This document shows, one piece after another, positions 1-7,360 of a DNA stretch of 13,136 bases (position 1 is the stretch's first letter; each line of letters opens with the position of its first letter). Where the stretch lies: positions 1 through 13,136 of the forward strand of contig CBEVZC010000085.1 in the NCBI GenBank assembly GCA_965554225.1, read 5' to 3'. Both the position numbers and the translations under genes were made by a program. The notes beneath the pieces were generated by a model that saw only the letters and a list, made by a program, of their open reading frames with translations, was not told the origin of the DNA and searched no databases. Source of the stretch: BMS3ABIN04 sp965554225 (lineage in GTDB: Bacteria > Bacteroidota > Ignavibacteria > Ignavibacteriales > Melioribacteraceae).

Positions 1-50
1 TAAAAAAAAATGATTGTGGTAATTTTAATCTTTATTTAATGTTACCCAAA

Positions 51-54
51 GGAG
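51..54 (+). promoter_or_regulatory. Shine-Dalgarno site that sets the start of the first S46 peptidase
   Basis: GGAG lies 5 bases before the ATG at 60. An in-frame ATG at 39 would add seven residues (MLPKGES) ahead of the signal peptide and has no comparable site. The ATG at 60 also puts the Lys-containing n-region directly before the hydrophobic core, as expected for an exported protein. Confidence 0.7.
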
Positions 55-59
55 AAAGT

Positions 60-2204
60 ATGAAAATATTCAGTAATCTTAAAAAATTCGTTTTATTTGT
101 TTTAATTATTAATTTTATTAGTCTGTATTCATTATATCCACAGCAGACTACGACCAATAATAAAACCGTAAAATCAAATAAGTTTGATACAGGTAAGATG
201 TGGACGTTTGATTTTCCACCCTCGCAATACTTAAAAGATAAATACGGCTTAGACCTTTCGGACGATTGGTTTACGGATGTGAGACTTTCCGCATTAAGAA
301 TACCTGGTTGTACGTCAAGTTTTGTATCTCCAAATGGATTAATAATGACAAATAATCACTGTGCTACCTGGCATAGAGATGCCGTTCAGAAAGAGGGCGA
401 AGATTTAGCAAAGACAGGTTTTTATGCTGCCGATTTGAAAGAAGAAAGAAAAGTTCCCGGAATGTATGCTGAACAATTAGTCTTTATTCAAGATGTAACC
501 GATAGTGTAAACGCAGCTATTAATACGGGTAAAACAGAAGAAGAAAAAATTGAGAATAAGCAAAAGAAGATTGAGGAACTCGTTACAAATTACAATGAGG
601 AAACGGGCTTAAAATGCCAAATTGTTTCTTTATATAACGGAGGCAGATATTCAATTTATGGATACCGCAGATACAATGATGTACGACTTGTATTTGTACC
701 GGAACAACGAATAGCTGCATTCGGTGGTGACTTCGACAACTTTACTTATCCCAGATATGACCTTGATTTTTCTTTTTTCAGAGTTTATGACGATGACGGT
801 AATCCTTTAGAATCCGAAAATTATTTTAAGTTTAGTGATAATGGCGCAAAATTAGGGGAGCCTATCTTTACAGTAGGTAATCCCGGAAGAACCAACAGAC
901 TAAAAACAGTTGCGCAATTAAAATATAATAGAGACGTTACTTATAAAAACCGAGCATTCTTTTTAGACAATTATTATAGTATCCTTGAGCAGTTGAAGAG
1001 TAAGTACCCTAAAAGGGCTAAGGAGTTTGAAAAATTAAGAACCAGAATTGGCAATGGGCAAAAAGTTTTACATTATGCGTATAAAGGTTTAATAAATCCT
1101 GACTTAATTGCCAGAAAGCAGGATTTTGAAAATAAGATTAAAAAAGCAGTCGCTGCAAATCCGGAGCTACAGAAAAAATACGGAGGCGTTTGGGATGCAA
1201 TTGCCAGAACAAGCGGAGAATTAACAAGATACGGGAAAAAGATTGCAGCTTATTCGCAGAATAGATTTTTTAGCTCGGAATATTTTCTTTTAGCTCAGAA
1301 AGCATTAAAATTTGCCGATCAATTAAAACTACCTGAAGATGAAAGGGAAGCGGATTTTAAAGGGGCACAATTAGATTCAACTATAGAAAGCTTTTATCCA
1401 TCCGATTTTGATACTGTATTGAGTAAAGCCAAGTTAGTTGTTCAAGCAGATCTTATCAGAATGAATTTAGGTAATGATAATCCTTTAGTTCAAAAAGTAA
1501 TGGACAACAGAAACGGAGAAGCCGCTGCTGATTATATGATTAGCAATTCTCTGCTAACTAATAAAAAAAGTGTAGAAAACTTATTGAAGGAAGGTCCTGA
1601 AAAAATATTAAATTCCGATGATCCGTTTATATACTTTATTAAAAATACTAGAGATAAAATGCCTGAGCTTAGAAAATTAGCAAAAGAAGCTAGGAATACT
1701 CAAGAAGTAAATCAGAATCTTTTGGGCAGAGTTATTTACGAACTATACGGAACAACAATTCCTCCTGATGCTAATTTTACATTAAGACTGAGTGACGGTA
1801 TAATTAAAAGTTTCGATTATAACGGAACTAAAGCAATTGTTAAAACCACTTTTTATGGAATGTACGATCGATATTACGGCAACGATAAAAAATACCCTTG
1901 GGATTTACCGAAACGATGGGCAACTCCTCCGGTTGGCTTAGAGCTTTCTACACCTTATAACTTTATTGCAACAAACGATATTGTCGGCGGTAACTCCGGC
2001 AGTGCGGTAATAAATAAAGATAAACAAATTGTAGGTATTGCTTTTGATGGCAATGTACAAAGTATTGTTGGTGATTTTATTTATCTGCCTAAAAGCAATA
2101 GAATGATAGCCGTGGCTTCGCAAGCAATATTGGAAACTTTAGATAAGGTATTCCATGCAGATAGAATTGTAAAGGAATTAAAAACCGGAGATTTAGTAAA
2201 ATAA
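60..2204 (+). CDS. S46 family dipeptidyl-peptidase, DPP7-like (paralog 1)
   Basis: Exported serine peptidase of family S46, which removes dipeptides from the N-termini of oligopeptides in the periplasm. From the ATG at 60 it is 714 residues, the usual family length. Residues 1 to about 28 are a signal peptide (MKIFSNLKKF, then a hydrophobic core). The chymotrypsin-like triad is visible: His100 in TNNHC, Asp226 in GGDFDNF and Ser646 in GGNSGSA. Gly664, 18 residues after the Ser, sits where DPP11 has an Arg that selects Asp/Glu. Gly is typical of DPP7, so cleavage after hydrophobic P1 residues is inferred. The usual motif is TNHHC; here the first His is Asn, but the catalytic His before Cys101 is kept. 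No type IX secretion C-terminal domain follows the peptidase fold, so a periplasmic location is likely. It is clearly paralogous to the gene at 4247-6406. No gene symbol is given because DPP7 versus another S46 subtype is judged from one residue. Confidence 0.93.
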   Translation: MKIFSNLKKFVLFVLIINFISLYSLYPQQTTTNNKTVKSNKFDTGKMWTFDFPPSQYLKDKYGLDLSDDWFTDVRLSALRIPGCTSSFVSPNGLIMTNNHCATWHRDAVQKEGEDLAKTGFYAADLKEERKVPGMYAEQLVFIQDVTDSVNAAINTGKTEEEKIENKQKKIEELVTNYNEETGLKCQIVSLYNGGRYSIYGYRRYNDVRLVFVPEQRIAAFGGDFDNFTYPRYDLDFSFFRVYDDDGNPLESENYFKFSDNGAKLGEPIFTVGNPGRTNRLKTVAQLKYNRDVTYKNRAFFLDNYYSILEQLKSKYPKRAKEFEKLRTRIGNGQKVLHYAYKGLINPDLIARKQDFENKIKKAVAANPELQKKYGGVWDAIARTSGELTRYGKKIAAYSQNRFFSSEYFLLAQKALKFADQLKLPEDEREADFKGAQLDSTIESFYPSDFDTVLSKAKLVVQADLIRMNLGNDNPLVQKVMDNRNGEAAADYMISNSLLTNKKSVENLLKEGPEKILNSDDPFIYFIKNTRDKMPELRKLAKEARNTQEVNQNLLGRVIYELYGTTIPPDANFTLRLSDGIIKSFDYNGTKAIVKTTFYGMYDRYYGNDKKYPWDLPKRWATPPVGLELSTPYNFIATNDIVGGNSGSAVINKDKQIVGIAFDGNVQSIVGDFIYLPKSNRMIAVASQAILETLDKVFHADRIVKELKTGDLVK

Positions 2205-2228
2205 AATTTGGGAAATCCTGGTGCAATT

Positions 2229-2258
2229 AAAGCTCAACTTTAAAGTTGGGCTTTTCTA
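2229..2258. terminator. Bidirectional hairpin terminator between convergent genes
   Basis: AAAGCTCAACTTT (2229-2241) is followed directly by AAAGTTGGGCTTT (2242-2254), its reverse complement except for one G-U pair. The innermost bases would form the loop. On the + strand CTTTTCTATTTT follows, a T-rich tail; on the minus strand GCTTTAATT follows, a weaker one. It lies 24 bases after the peptidase stop and just past the stop of the convergent dehydrogenase, so it probably ends both transcripts. Confidence 0.75.
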
Positions 2259-2260
2259 TT

Positions 2261-3697
2261 TTAAAAATACTTTATAATCAAATCGACTAACTTTTGAGTA
2301 GTTTTTGTGTAAGGTGTAAACAATAATTTTAGCGGACTGTACTTATGATGTTTTAAAATCGAGCGTTCGTTTGAAAAAGATTTAAAACCGTAAAAACCAT
2401 GTGCTCTTCCCGTTCCACTTTGCCCAACACCTCCGAATGGTAAATTTAAGTGTGAAAATTGAATGAACAAATCGTTTATACAACTCCCGCCGGAAGATGT
2501 GTTTTGGAGAATTTCCTCTATTGCATTTTTGTTTTTACTGAAAATATAAATTGCCAGTGGTGCACCGTTTGAATGGATAATGCGGTATGCATTTTCTAAT
2601 GTTTGGAATATTATTACCGGAAGTACTGGCCCGAAAATTTCTTCTTTCATTATTTTGCTATTCTCTAACTTTCCGGACAATATAGTAGGGAAAATAAAGT
2701 TATTCTCTTTTATTACTTTTCCACCCAGCTCAACATTGGCTCCGTTGTTTTTTGCATCCTCAATCAAGTAACTTAATCTGGCAACATTTCCGCTATTTAT
2801 TACTTCTGAAAAGTTTCGACTTTTTAAACAATAATCGTCTGTGATTCCGCAGAGTTTTTTAATTTCATTTTTCAATAGACTAATAAATTCTTCTTTTTTA
2901 CTTTCATGAATTAAAATGTAATCCGGGGCTTGGCATGATTGACCAGTGTTAAAAAATTTGCTCCAAGCAATTTTCCCCGATGCATCTTTCAAATCCGCCG
3001 TATCATCAATAATAACGGGAGATTTTCCGCCCAGTTCCAAAGTAACGGATGTTAAATTTTCTGCAGCAGCTTTCATAACAATTTTCCCAACCTTTGTGCT
3101 GCCGGTGAAAAATATATGATCGAACGGTTTGGTAAGCAAGTATGAAGAAATTTCTTTGCCTCCTTCAATAACCTTGACCTCACTTTCTTCAAAAAGTTCA
3201 GCAATCATATTTTTAATCAAGTGCGAAGTGTTACTTGAGATCTCTGAAGGTTTTAAAATAATAGTATTACCTGCAGCTATTGCAGAGATTAGAGGTTCGA
3301 TTGCCAGCATAAAAGGATAATTCCATGGAGAAATAATTAATACGGTTCCTTTAGGTTCATATTGGATCCAACTTTTTGTTGTTATCATTGCCAAAGTTGG
3401 AGTTACTTTCTCAGGCTTAAGCCACTTATGCAATTTTCTGGAAATTAATTTTATTTCAGAAGTAAGAACATATACTTCGGAAATATCGGTTTCTATCGGA
3501 GGCTTTTTAAAATCGGCATATATGCTTTGCCGAATATCTTCTCTGTGTGTTAGAATCCATTTTTTTATTCTTTGTAATTTTGCAATCCGTTCGACTGCAG
3601 TGGTGTGTCTAAGTTTTTGCTTATTCTGAATTTGAAGATTAAATACTTGGTCAATTTTATCCTTTACAGCGTCAACGCTTTGAGATGATGGGAGCAA
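2261..3697 (-). CDS. NAD(P)-dependent aldehyde dehydrogenase, ALDH3/fatty-aldehyde type
   Basis: Oxidises an aldehyde to the carboxylic acid with NAD(P)+; cytosolic or membrane-associated. The 478 residues cover the whole fold: Asn126 in SPWNYPFM, Lys149 in ILKPSE, the coenzyme turn FTGSTKVG at 197-204, the general base Glu221 in LELGGKSP, the nucleophile Cys255 in NTGQSCQAPDY, EEIFGP at 352-357 and PFGGVGQSGTG at 420-430. GQSCQAPDY, the FGGVG..G..HG..GF.SFS tail and a C-terminal extension around LLFTPYTKTTQKL are ALDH3 traits, the class that includes medium- and long-chain fatty aldehyde and coniferyl aldehyde dehydrogenases. The natural substrate cannot be told from sequence. The start is TTG: the first in-frame Met is residue 104, too late for the fold, and GGAG lies 10 bases before the TTG. 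The upstream TerB-like gene ends 2 bases before it, so co-transcription and probably translational coupling are inferred. A shared hairpin lies beyond the stop. Confidence 0.93.
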   Translation of the reverse strand: MLPSSQSVDAVKDKIDQVFNLQIQNKQKLRHTTAVERIAKLQRIKKWILTHREDIRQSIYADFKKPPIETDISEVYVLTSEIKLISRKLHKWLKPEKVTPTLAMITTKSWIQYEPKGTVLIISPWNYPFMLAIEPLISAIAAGNTIILKPSEISSNTSHLIKNMIAELFEESEVKVIEGGKEISSYLLTKPFDHIFFTGSTKVGKIVMKAAAENLTSVTLELGGKSPVIIDDTADLKDASGKIAWSKFFNTGQSCQAPDYILIHESKKEEFISLLKNEIKKLCGITDDYCLKSRNFSEVINSGNVARLSYLIEDAKNNGANVELGGKVIKENNFIFPTILSGKLENSKIMKEEIFGPVLPVIIFQTLENAYRIIHSNGAPLAIYIFSKNKNAIEEILQNTSSGGSCINDLFIQFSHLNLPFGGVGQSGTGRAHGFYGFKSFSNERSILKHHKYSPLKLLFTPYTKTTQKLVDLIIKYF

Positions 3698-3699
3698 AA

Positions 3700-4143
3700 T
3701 TATTTCACTCCGTGTAAAGAATTGTTATTAACTAAATTATTCAATTCAAGACTGCTGTCTAAATTTTCTAAAGGACTTGATCTAATAATTGATTCAAGCT
3801 GAGCGCTAAACCATTGTGTTGTAAGGTGGTTTACTTTTGCGGCTTCTTTCAGCCATTCCAGTTCAAAAGGATGAAGTTCTTTATCAGAGATGGCTAATTT
3901 AATTCCGTCCTTTATAAAAATCTTTGCAATTTCTTTGTTTGAAAATTCCGGAGGTTCATCAATAATATATTGGTTCTCTAATAAATTTGTTATGGAATCT
4001 TCAATAAACTTATTTTCAAATCCAAGTGTTTTACCAATGCTTTTTAATAAAGACCTTTCTTCTTTCGAAATCACAAAATCTTTGCCTATTAACAATAATA
4101 ATCCCTTAAAATAATTACTTCTGTCTTTCCAGTCAAAATACAT
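3700..4143 (-). CDS. TerB-like helical protein
   Basis: A 147-residue, all-helical soluble protein with no signal peptide. It has two similar halves typical of the TerB/tellurite-resistance-like fold: LLLIGKDFVISKEERSLLKS (15-34) and KDGIKLAISDKELHPFELEW (78-97). Each has a helix, a short acidic turn (VISKEE, ISDKEL) and a second helix. In TerB proteins this kind of turn binds divalent metal, but no full metal site can be proved here. The C-terminal 25 residues (rich in Asn, Leu, Ser) look disordered. The start at ATG 4143 has AAAGGG five bases before it. It is the first gene of a two-gene operon with the aldehyde dehydrogenase and is transcribed divergently from the second S46 peptidase. The name does not imply tellurite resistance: no other ter gene is present and the role is unknown. 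Confidence 0.7.
   Translation of the reverse strand: MYFDWKDRSNYFKGLLLLIGKDFVISKEERSLLKSIGKTLGFENKFIEDSITNLLENQYIIDEPPEFSNKEIAKIFIKDGIKLAISDKELHPFELEWLKEAAKVNHLTTQWFSAQLESIIRSSPLENLDSSLELNNLVNNNSLHGVK
3708..3711 (-). promoter_or_regulatory. Shine-Dalgarno site for the TTG start of the aldehyde dehydrogenase
   Basis: On the minus strand GGAG sits inside the last codons of the TerB-like gene, 10 bases before the TTG at 3697. Going upstream from that TTG, the frame meets a stop codon (3727-3725) with no ATG, GTG or TTG between. TTG is therefore the only sensible start that keeps the N-terminal ALDH helix. Confidence 0.55.
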
Positions 4144-4184
4144 TTAATCCCTTTCTTTTTAATAAACTTTTCTTAATTTAATAT

Positions 4185-4198
4185 ATTGTTTGCACAAT
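4185..4198. promoter_or_regulatory. Inverted repeat in the divergent promoter gap (possible operator)
   Basis: ATTGT (4185-4189), four bases TTGC, then ACAAT (4194-4198) form a short dyad in the middle of the 103-base gap (4144-4246) between the TerB-like gene and the second peptidase. Its position suits a regulator acting on both promoters. The arms are only 5 bp in AT-rich DNA, so chance is quite possible. No convincing -35/-10 pair could be assigned in either direction. TAATTTTG at 4231-4238 resembles the Bacteroidota -7 element TAnnTTTG but has no partner upstream and would give an almost leaderless mRNA. Confidence 0.25.
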
Positions 4199-4246
4199 TA
4201 TTTACATATAAAATCTAATAAAAATTAAACTAATTTTGGTGAATTC

Positions 4247-6406
4247 ATGAAAAATAATACAACTATAAGTCTGCCGGTTTTATTCTTAGTAGTTTTTAGT
4301 CTTTTTGTTTCATCCAAATCTTTTAGTCAAAGAGGATTTTACACCCCTTTAAACTTAGATACTGTTCATTTTTCACTTCAAGATTTTGGAAGGATGTGGA
4401 CATTCGATGACGTTCCTGCTCAAAGATTTAAAGAGAAATATAATTTTAGTCCAAATGAAGGTTGGCTGGAACACGTTCAAAAATCTGCTCTTCAATTTGG
4501 CGGAGGCTGTTCTGCATCTTTTGTTTCTGCTAACGGTTTAATAATGACTAATCATCATTGCGGAAGGAATCAGCTTCATTTGGTTCAAAAGGAAGGTGAA
4601 AATCTGTTGCGTGACGGATTTTATGCGAAAAACTTAGATGAAGAAAGAAAAATTCCCGGTTTATATGTCGATCAATTAATATTTATTGAGGATGTAACGG
4701 ATTCTGTAAAGTTCGCAATGGCAAAAGGTAAAACCGATTCGGCAAAAATAGCTCTCAAAAGTAGAGAAATAAATGAGTTGGTTAATAAATATTCAAAAGA
4801 AACTGGATTGCTTTGCAGAGTTATTAAACTTTACTACGGCGGGAAATATTCGCTTTACGGTTATAAAAGATATAAAGATATCCGTTTGGTAATGTCGCCC
4901 GATTTTCAAATTGCAGCTACCGGCTGGGATTGGGATAATTTTACTTACCCAAGATACGAATTGGATTTTGCTTTTTACCGGGCTTACGACGAGAACGGTA
5001 ATCCTTTAAAAGTAGATAATTATTTTAAATGGAGTAAAAACGGAGCCGGTGAAAGTGAACCTATTTTTGTAGTTGGAAGGCCGGGAAGGACAAGCAGAAT
5101 ACTTTCGCTTGCCGAACTAAACTACTTAAAAAATAAAATATATAAGAATGCTTTAATCGGATTTAATGAAATTTACGACGTTTATTTTGAGCTATTTAAG
5201 AAACATCCCAAACGGGAATCAGAATTGTTAAATAAAGTTATGGGTTGGGGCAACGCAAGAAAATCTTATGCCGGGAGATTAGCAGCTCTACATAATCAAT
5301 ATATTATGAAAAAGAAGTCCGATTTTGAGCTGAACTTAAAGAAGCAAGTTCATGCAGATAGTTTGCTGAATAAAAAATATGGTCATGTCTGGGATGCGAT
5401 AAGTTCGGTTGTAAAAGAGTTGGAAAAATCAGCAGATGAATATTTCGTTTATTCCTTAAGAAGATTTCCCCAAAGTGAATATTTTAAGATTGCTCGGAAG
5501 TTAATTAAATATGCAGAACAGATTAAGTTACCTGAAAATGAAAGAGAGTCTGAATACAGAGCGGATTCCTTAAAGCAAATATTAAATAAAATCTATCCGG
5601 AGAAAATAGACAGTGAATTCACTAATTTATTGTTGAAAGCTCAAGTCAATATTTTGAATAATGTTTTGCCAAAGGACATGCCCTTTCTCATAAAAATACT
5701 AAACGGAAAAACGGGAGATGAAGCGGTTGAGTATTTATTGAAAAAATCAAGTTTAACAACAAGGCAAAAGTTTAACGAATTCGTTAAAAATTCACCTGAT
5801 GAAATTCTAAATTCAGAAGATCCTTTTATTTACTATATACAGCATTCAAAAAAACGACTTAAAGAGATCACTAAAGGTAGAACAGAAGCTATGAATACTC
5901 TAAATATTCAAAATCAGTTGCTTGGAGAAATTATATTTGCAGTCTATGGCAAAGAAATTCCACCCGATGCATCTTTAACTTTACGCATTTCGGATGGAGT
6001 AATAAAAGGTTATGAATACAATGGAACTTTAGCTCCGGGCAAAACTACATTTTACGGTTTATGGGACCGATATTATTCATTCGGACAAAAAACGTATCCC
6101 TGGGGTTTACACGAAAGATGGAAAACACCGCCAAAAGGATTAGATTTATCCACGTCGGTTGGTTTTGCTTCGACTAATGATATTGTCGGTGGAAATTCCG
6201 GAAGTGCTATTTTAAACAAAAATGCGGAAGTTGTTGGCTTGGTGCACGATGGGAACATTGAAAGCCTGGCAGGCTATATAATTTATTTACCTGAAGATAA
6301 CAGAACCGTTGCCACTGATTCTAAGGGATTAATTGAAGCTCTAAAATATGTTTACAAATCGGATAGATTGGTTAAAGAACTTCAAAACGGTAAAATTATT
6401 AACTAA
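4247..6406 (+). CDS. S46 family dipeptidyl-peptidase, DPP7-like (paralog 2)
   Basis: A second exported S46 serine peptidase of 719 residues. Residues 1 to about 27 are a signal peptide (MKNNTTISLP, a hydrophobic core, then SSKSFSQ as a likely cleavage region); there is no lipobox Cys. The triad is His104 in the standard TNHHCG motif, Asp230 in GWDWDNF and Ser651 in GGNSGSA. Gly669 is 18 residues after the Ser, again the DPP7-like (non-Arg) S1 pocket, so a preference for hydrophobic or neutral P1 is inferred. It matches paralog 1 along its whole length with almost the same spacing (68 residues follow the Ser in both), which shows gene duplication. The short gap and different orientation of the intervening operon argue that it is its own transcription unit. 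The start ATG 4247 has only a weak GGTGA before it. A strong hairpin follows the stop. No type IX sorting domain is seen, so it is probably periplasmic. Confidence 0.94.
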   Translation: MKNNTTISLPVLFLVVFSLFVSSKSFSQRGFYTPLNLDTVHFSLQDFGRMWTFDDVPAQRFKEKYNFSPNEGWLEHVQKSALQFGGGCSASFVSANGLIMTNHHCGRNQLHLVQKEGENLLRDGFYAKNLDEERKIPGLYVDQLIFIEDVTDSVKFAMAKGKTDSAKIALKSREINELVNKYSKETGLLCRVIKLYYGGKYSLYGYKRYKDIRLVMSPDFQIAATGWDWDNFTYPRYELDFAFYRAYDENGNPLKVDNYFKWSKNGAGESEPIFVVGRPGRTSRILSLAELNYLKNKIYKNALIGFNEIYDVYFELFKKHPKRESELLNKVMGWGNARKSYAGRLAALHNQYIMKKKSDFELNLKKQVHADSLLNKKYGHVWDAISSVVKELEKSADEYFVYSLRRFPQSEYFKIARKLIKYAEQIKLPENERESEYRADSLKQILNKIYPEKIDSEFTNLLLKAQVNILNNVLPKDMPFLIKILNGKTGDEAVEYLLKKSSLTTRQKFNEFVKNSPDEILNSEDPFIYYIQHSKKRLKEITKGRTEAMNTLNIQNQLLGEIIFAVYGKEIPPDASLTLRISDGVIKGYEYNGTLAPGKTTFYGLWDRYYSFGQKTYPWGLHERWKTPPKGLDLSTSVGFASTNDIVGGNSGSAILNKNAEVVGLVHDGNIESLAGYIIYLPEDNRTVATDSKGLIEALKYVYKSDRLVKELQNGKIIN

Positions 6407-6429
6407 GAATATATTCTCAGTTAATTGTA

Positions 6430-6458
6430 GGGCAACATGCCATGTTGCCTTTTTTTTT
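6430..6458 (+). terminator. Intrinsic terminator of the second S46 gene
   Basis: GGCAACATG (6431-6439), one C, then its exact reverse complement CATGTTGCC (6441-6449) and a run of nine T (6450-6458): a textbook Rho-independent terminator, 24 bases after the stop codon. A small palindrome GAATATATTC (6407-6416) lies between the stop and the hairpin. It isolates the peptidase from the adenosyltransferase downstream. Confidence 0.92.
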
Positions 6459-6512
6459 AAAATATCTTTTACTTAAACGATAATATTTTTCAACAAGATT
6501 TAAATATTTGGT

Positions 6513-7046
6513 ATGTCTAAACTAAAAAAAGGATTTGTACAAGTATATACCGGCAACGGTAAAGGAAAAACAACCGCTGCGCTCGGTCTGGCTTTACGCG
6601 CAGCAGGTTTCGGATTAAAAACATACATTGCACAATTTATGAAAGAATTTCCTTACAACGAATTGAACAGCTTAAAACAGCTTTCTAACCGGATAACAAT
6701 TGAACAATTCGGCGGAGACGAGTTTGTTTACAAAAAAGAACCGCCAGGCGAAAAAGAAATTCAAAAAGTGAAAAACGGAATGAATAAAGCAAAAGAAAAA
6801 ATGTTAAGCGGTGAATATGATATTATTATTTTGGATGAAGCTTGTGTTTCTATTTATTTTAAACTTTTAACAACTAAAGATATTATTGATTTTATCGCAT
6901 TGAAACCATCTCGCGTAGAAATTGTTATAACAGGTAGATATTGCCCGCAAGAAATATTAAACACTGCCGATCTTGTAACGGAAATGAAAGAAGTAAAACA
7001 CTATTATGAGAAAGGAATTGTTTCAAGAAAAGGAATTGATTCTTAA
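6513..7046 (+). CDS. cobO: Cob(I)yrinic acid a,c-diamide adenosyltransferase (CobO/BtuR family)
   Basis: Transfers the adenosyl group of ATP to the cobalt of a reduced corrinoid, making the coenzyme form of vitamin B12; cytosolic. The 177 residues match the family: a P-loop GNGKGKTT at 14-21 followed by AALGLALRA, a Walker-B-like ILDEA at 106-110, VITGR at 138-142, and the C-terminal block ADLVTEMKEVKHYYEKG (152-168) ending in the conserved KGI. The extra N-terminal helix of BtuR from enterics is absent. No other cobalamin gene is nearby, so a role in salvaging imported corrinoid is as likely as one in synthesis. The start ATG 6513 lacks a clear Shine-Dalgarno site. The gene lies between a terminator and a 326-base gap and seems to be a single-gene unit. 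No cobalamin riboswitch is visible in the short leader. Confidence 0.93.
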   Translation: MSKLKKGFVQVYTGNGKGKTTAALGLALRAAGFGLKTYIAQFMKEFPYNELNSLKQLSNRITIEQFGGDEFVYKKEPPGEKEIQKVKNGMNKAKEKMLSGEYDIIILDEACVSIYFKLLTTKDIIDFIALKPSRVEIVITGRYCPQEILNTADLVTEMKEVKHYYEKGIVSRKGIDS

Positions 7047-7098
7047 ACATTTTTTATAGACTATATTCGTAAAATTATTTATATTAGTAAATAATAAC

Positions 7099-7136
7099 TA
7101 GGAAAAAGCATGAATGAATTTTATTTGTTTTTCCTA
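7099..7136 (+). repeat. 9-bp inverted repeat (hairpin) over a Shine-Dalgarno-like site
   Basis: TAGGAAAAA and its exact reverse complement TTTTTCCTA are separated by 20 bases. In RNA this would pair the AGGA at 7100-7103 and leave the ATG at 7110 in the loop. It is AT-rich apart from the two C-G pairs, so the stem is modest in strength, and the bases after it on the + strand are A-rich, unlike a terminator. Confidence 0.45.
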
Positions 7137-7280
7137 AAAAAGTTTACTCTCGATTTCTATTTCTACCGTTTTCAGAATGAAAATACCGATAGGTATTCTA
7201 CAAGATGGACATTCATATCTTCTTTTAATTCCAATTTCTATTTTGTCCCAATTTCAATTCCTATGTTGTTTTTGTACTAA
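7110..7280 (+). CDS. Possible small protein, 56 residues, unknown
   Basis: An open frame starting ATG (MNEFYLFFLKKF...) and ending TAA, with AGGA six bases before the start. About one third of the residues are Phe, Tyr or Trp (12 F, 6 Y, 1 W), mixed with Arg, Asn and Asp rather than forming a clean membrane helix. No family is recognised. The composition could simply reflect T-rich noncoding DNA, in which TTT, TTC and TAT codons dominate. The Shine-Dalgarno-like site and the length are the only points in favour. It ends 92 bases before the phosphatase start and could be an independent peptide or a leader. Confidence 0.22.
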   Translation: MNEFYLFFLKKFTLDFYFYRFQNENTDRYSTRWTFISSFNSNFYFVPISIPMLFLY

Positions 7281-7287
7281 TACAGAG

Positions 7288-7316
7288 TTGTCTTAAATAT
7301 TTTGTAAATAAATTTG
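7288..7316 (+). promoter_or_regulatory. Candidate Bacteroidota-type promoter for the phosphatase operon
   Basis: TTG (7288-7290), 18 bases, then TAAATTTG (7309-7316), which fits the Bacteroidota -7 consensus TAnnTTTG with a TTG upstream element at roughly the known distance. It would start transcription about 50 bases before the ATG at 7373. Such motifs occur by chance in AT-rich DNA and use of this consensus in this organism is assumed. Confidence 0.3.
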
Positions 7317-7360
7317 TTCTGATACTTGCTTGAACCGGCAATTTGTTGATCATAATTATT

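Noticed and set aside
39..59. Earlier start for the first S46 peptidase
   Set aside because: It would include the Shine-Dalgarno GGAG in the coding region and put a non-signal heptapeptide in front of the signal sequence.
3700..4143. Tellurite resistance function
   Set aside because: Only the TerB-like fold is suggested; there is no terC/D/E or other ter gene, and the fold occurs in many unrelated settings.
60..6406. Assigning either S46 protein to DPP11 (Asp/Glu-specific)
   Set aside because: The S1 residue 18 positions after the catalytic Ser is Gly in both, not Arg.
6459..6512. Cobalamin riboswitch before the adenosyltransferase
   Set aside because: Only 54 bases lie between the preceding terminator and the start codon, too short for a B12 riboswitch, and no B12-box-like sequence is seen.
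7099..7136. Hairpin as an intrinsic terminator for the adenosyltransferase gene
   Set aside because: The stem is AT-rich with a 20-base loop and is followed by A residues, not T, on the + strand.
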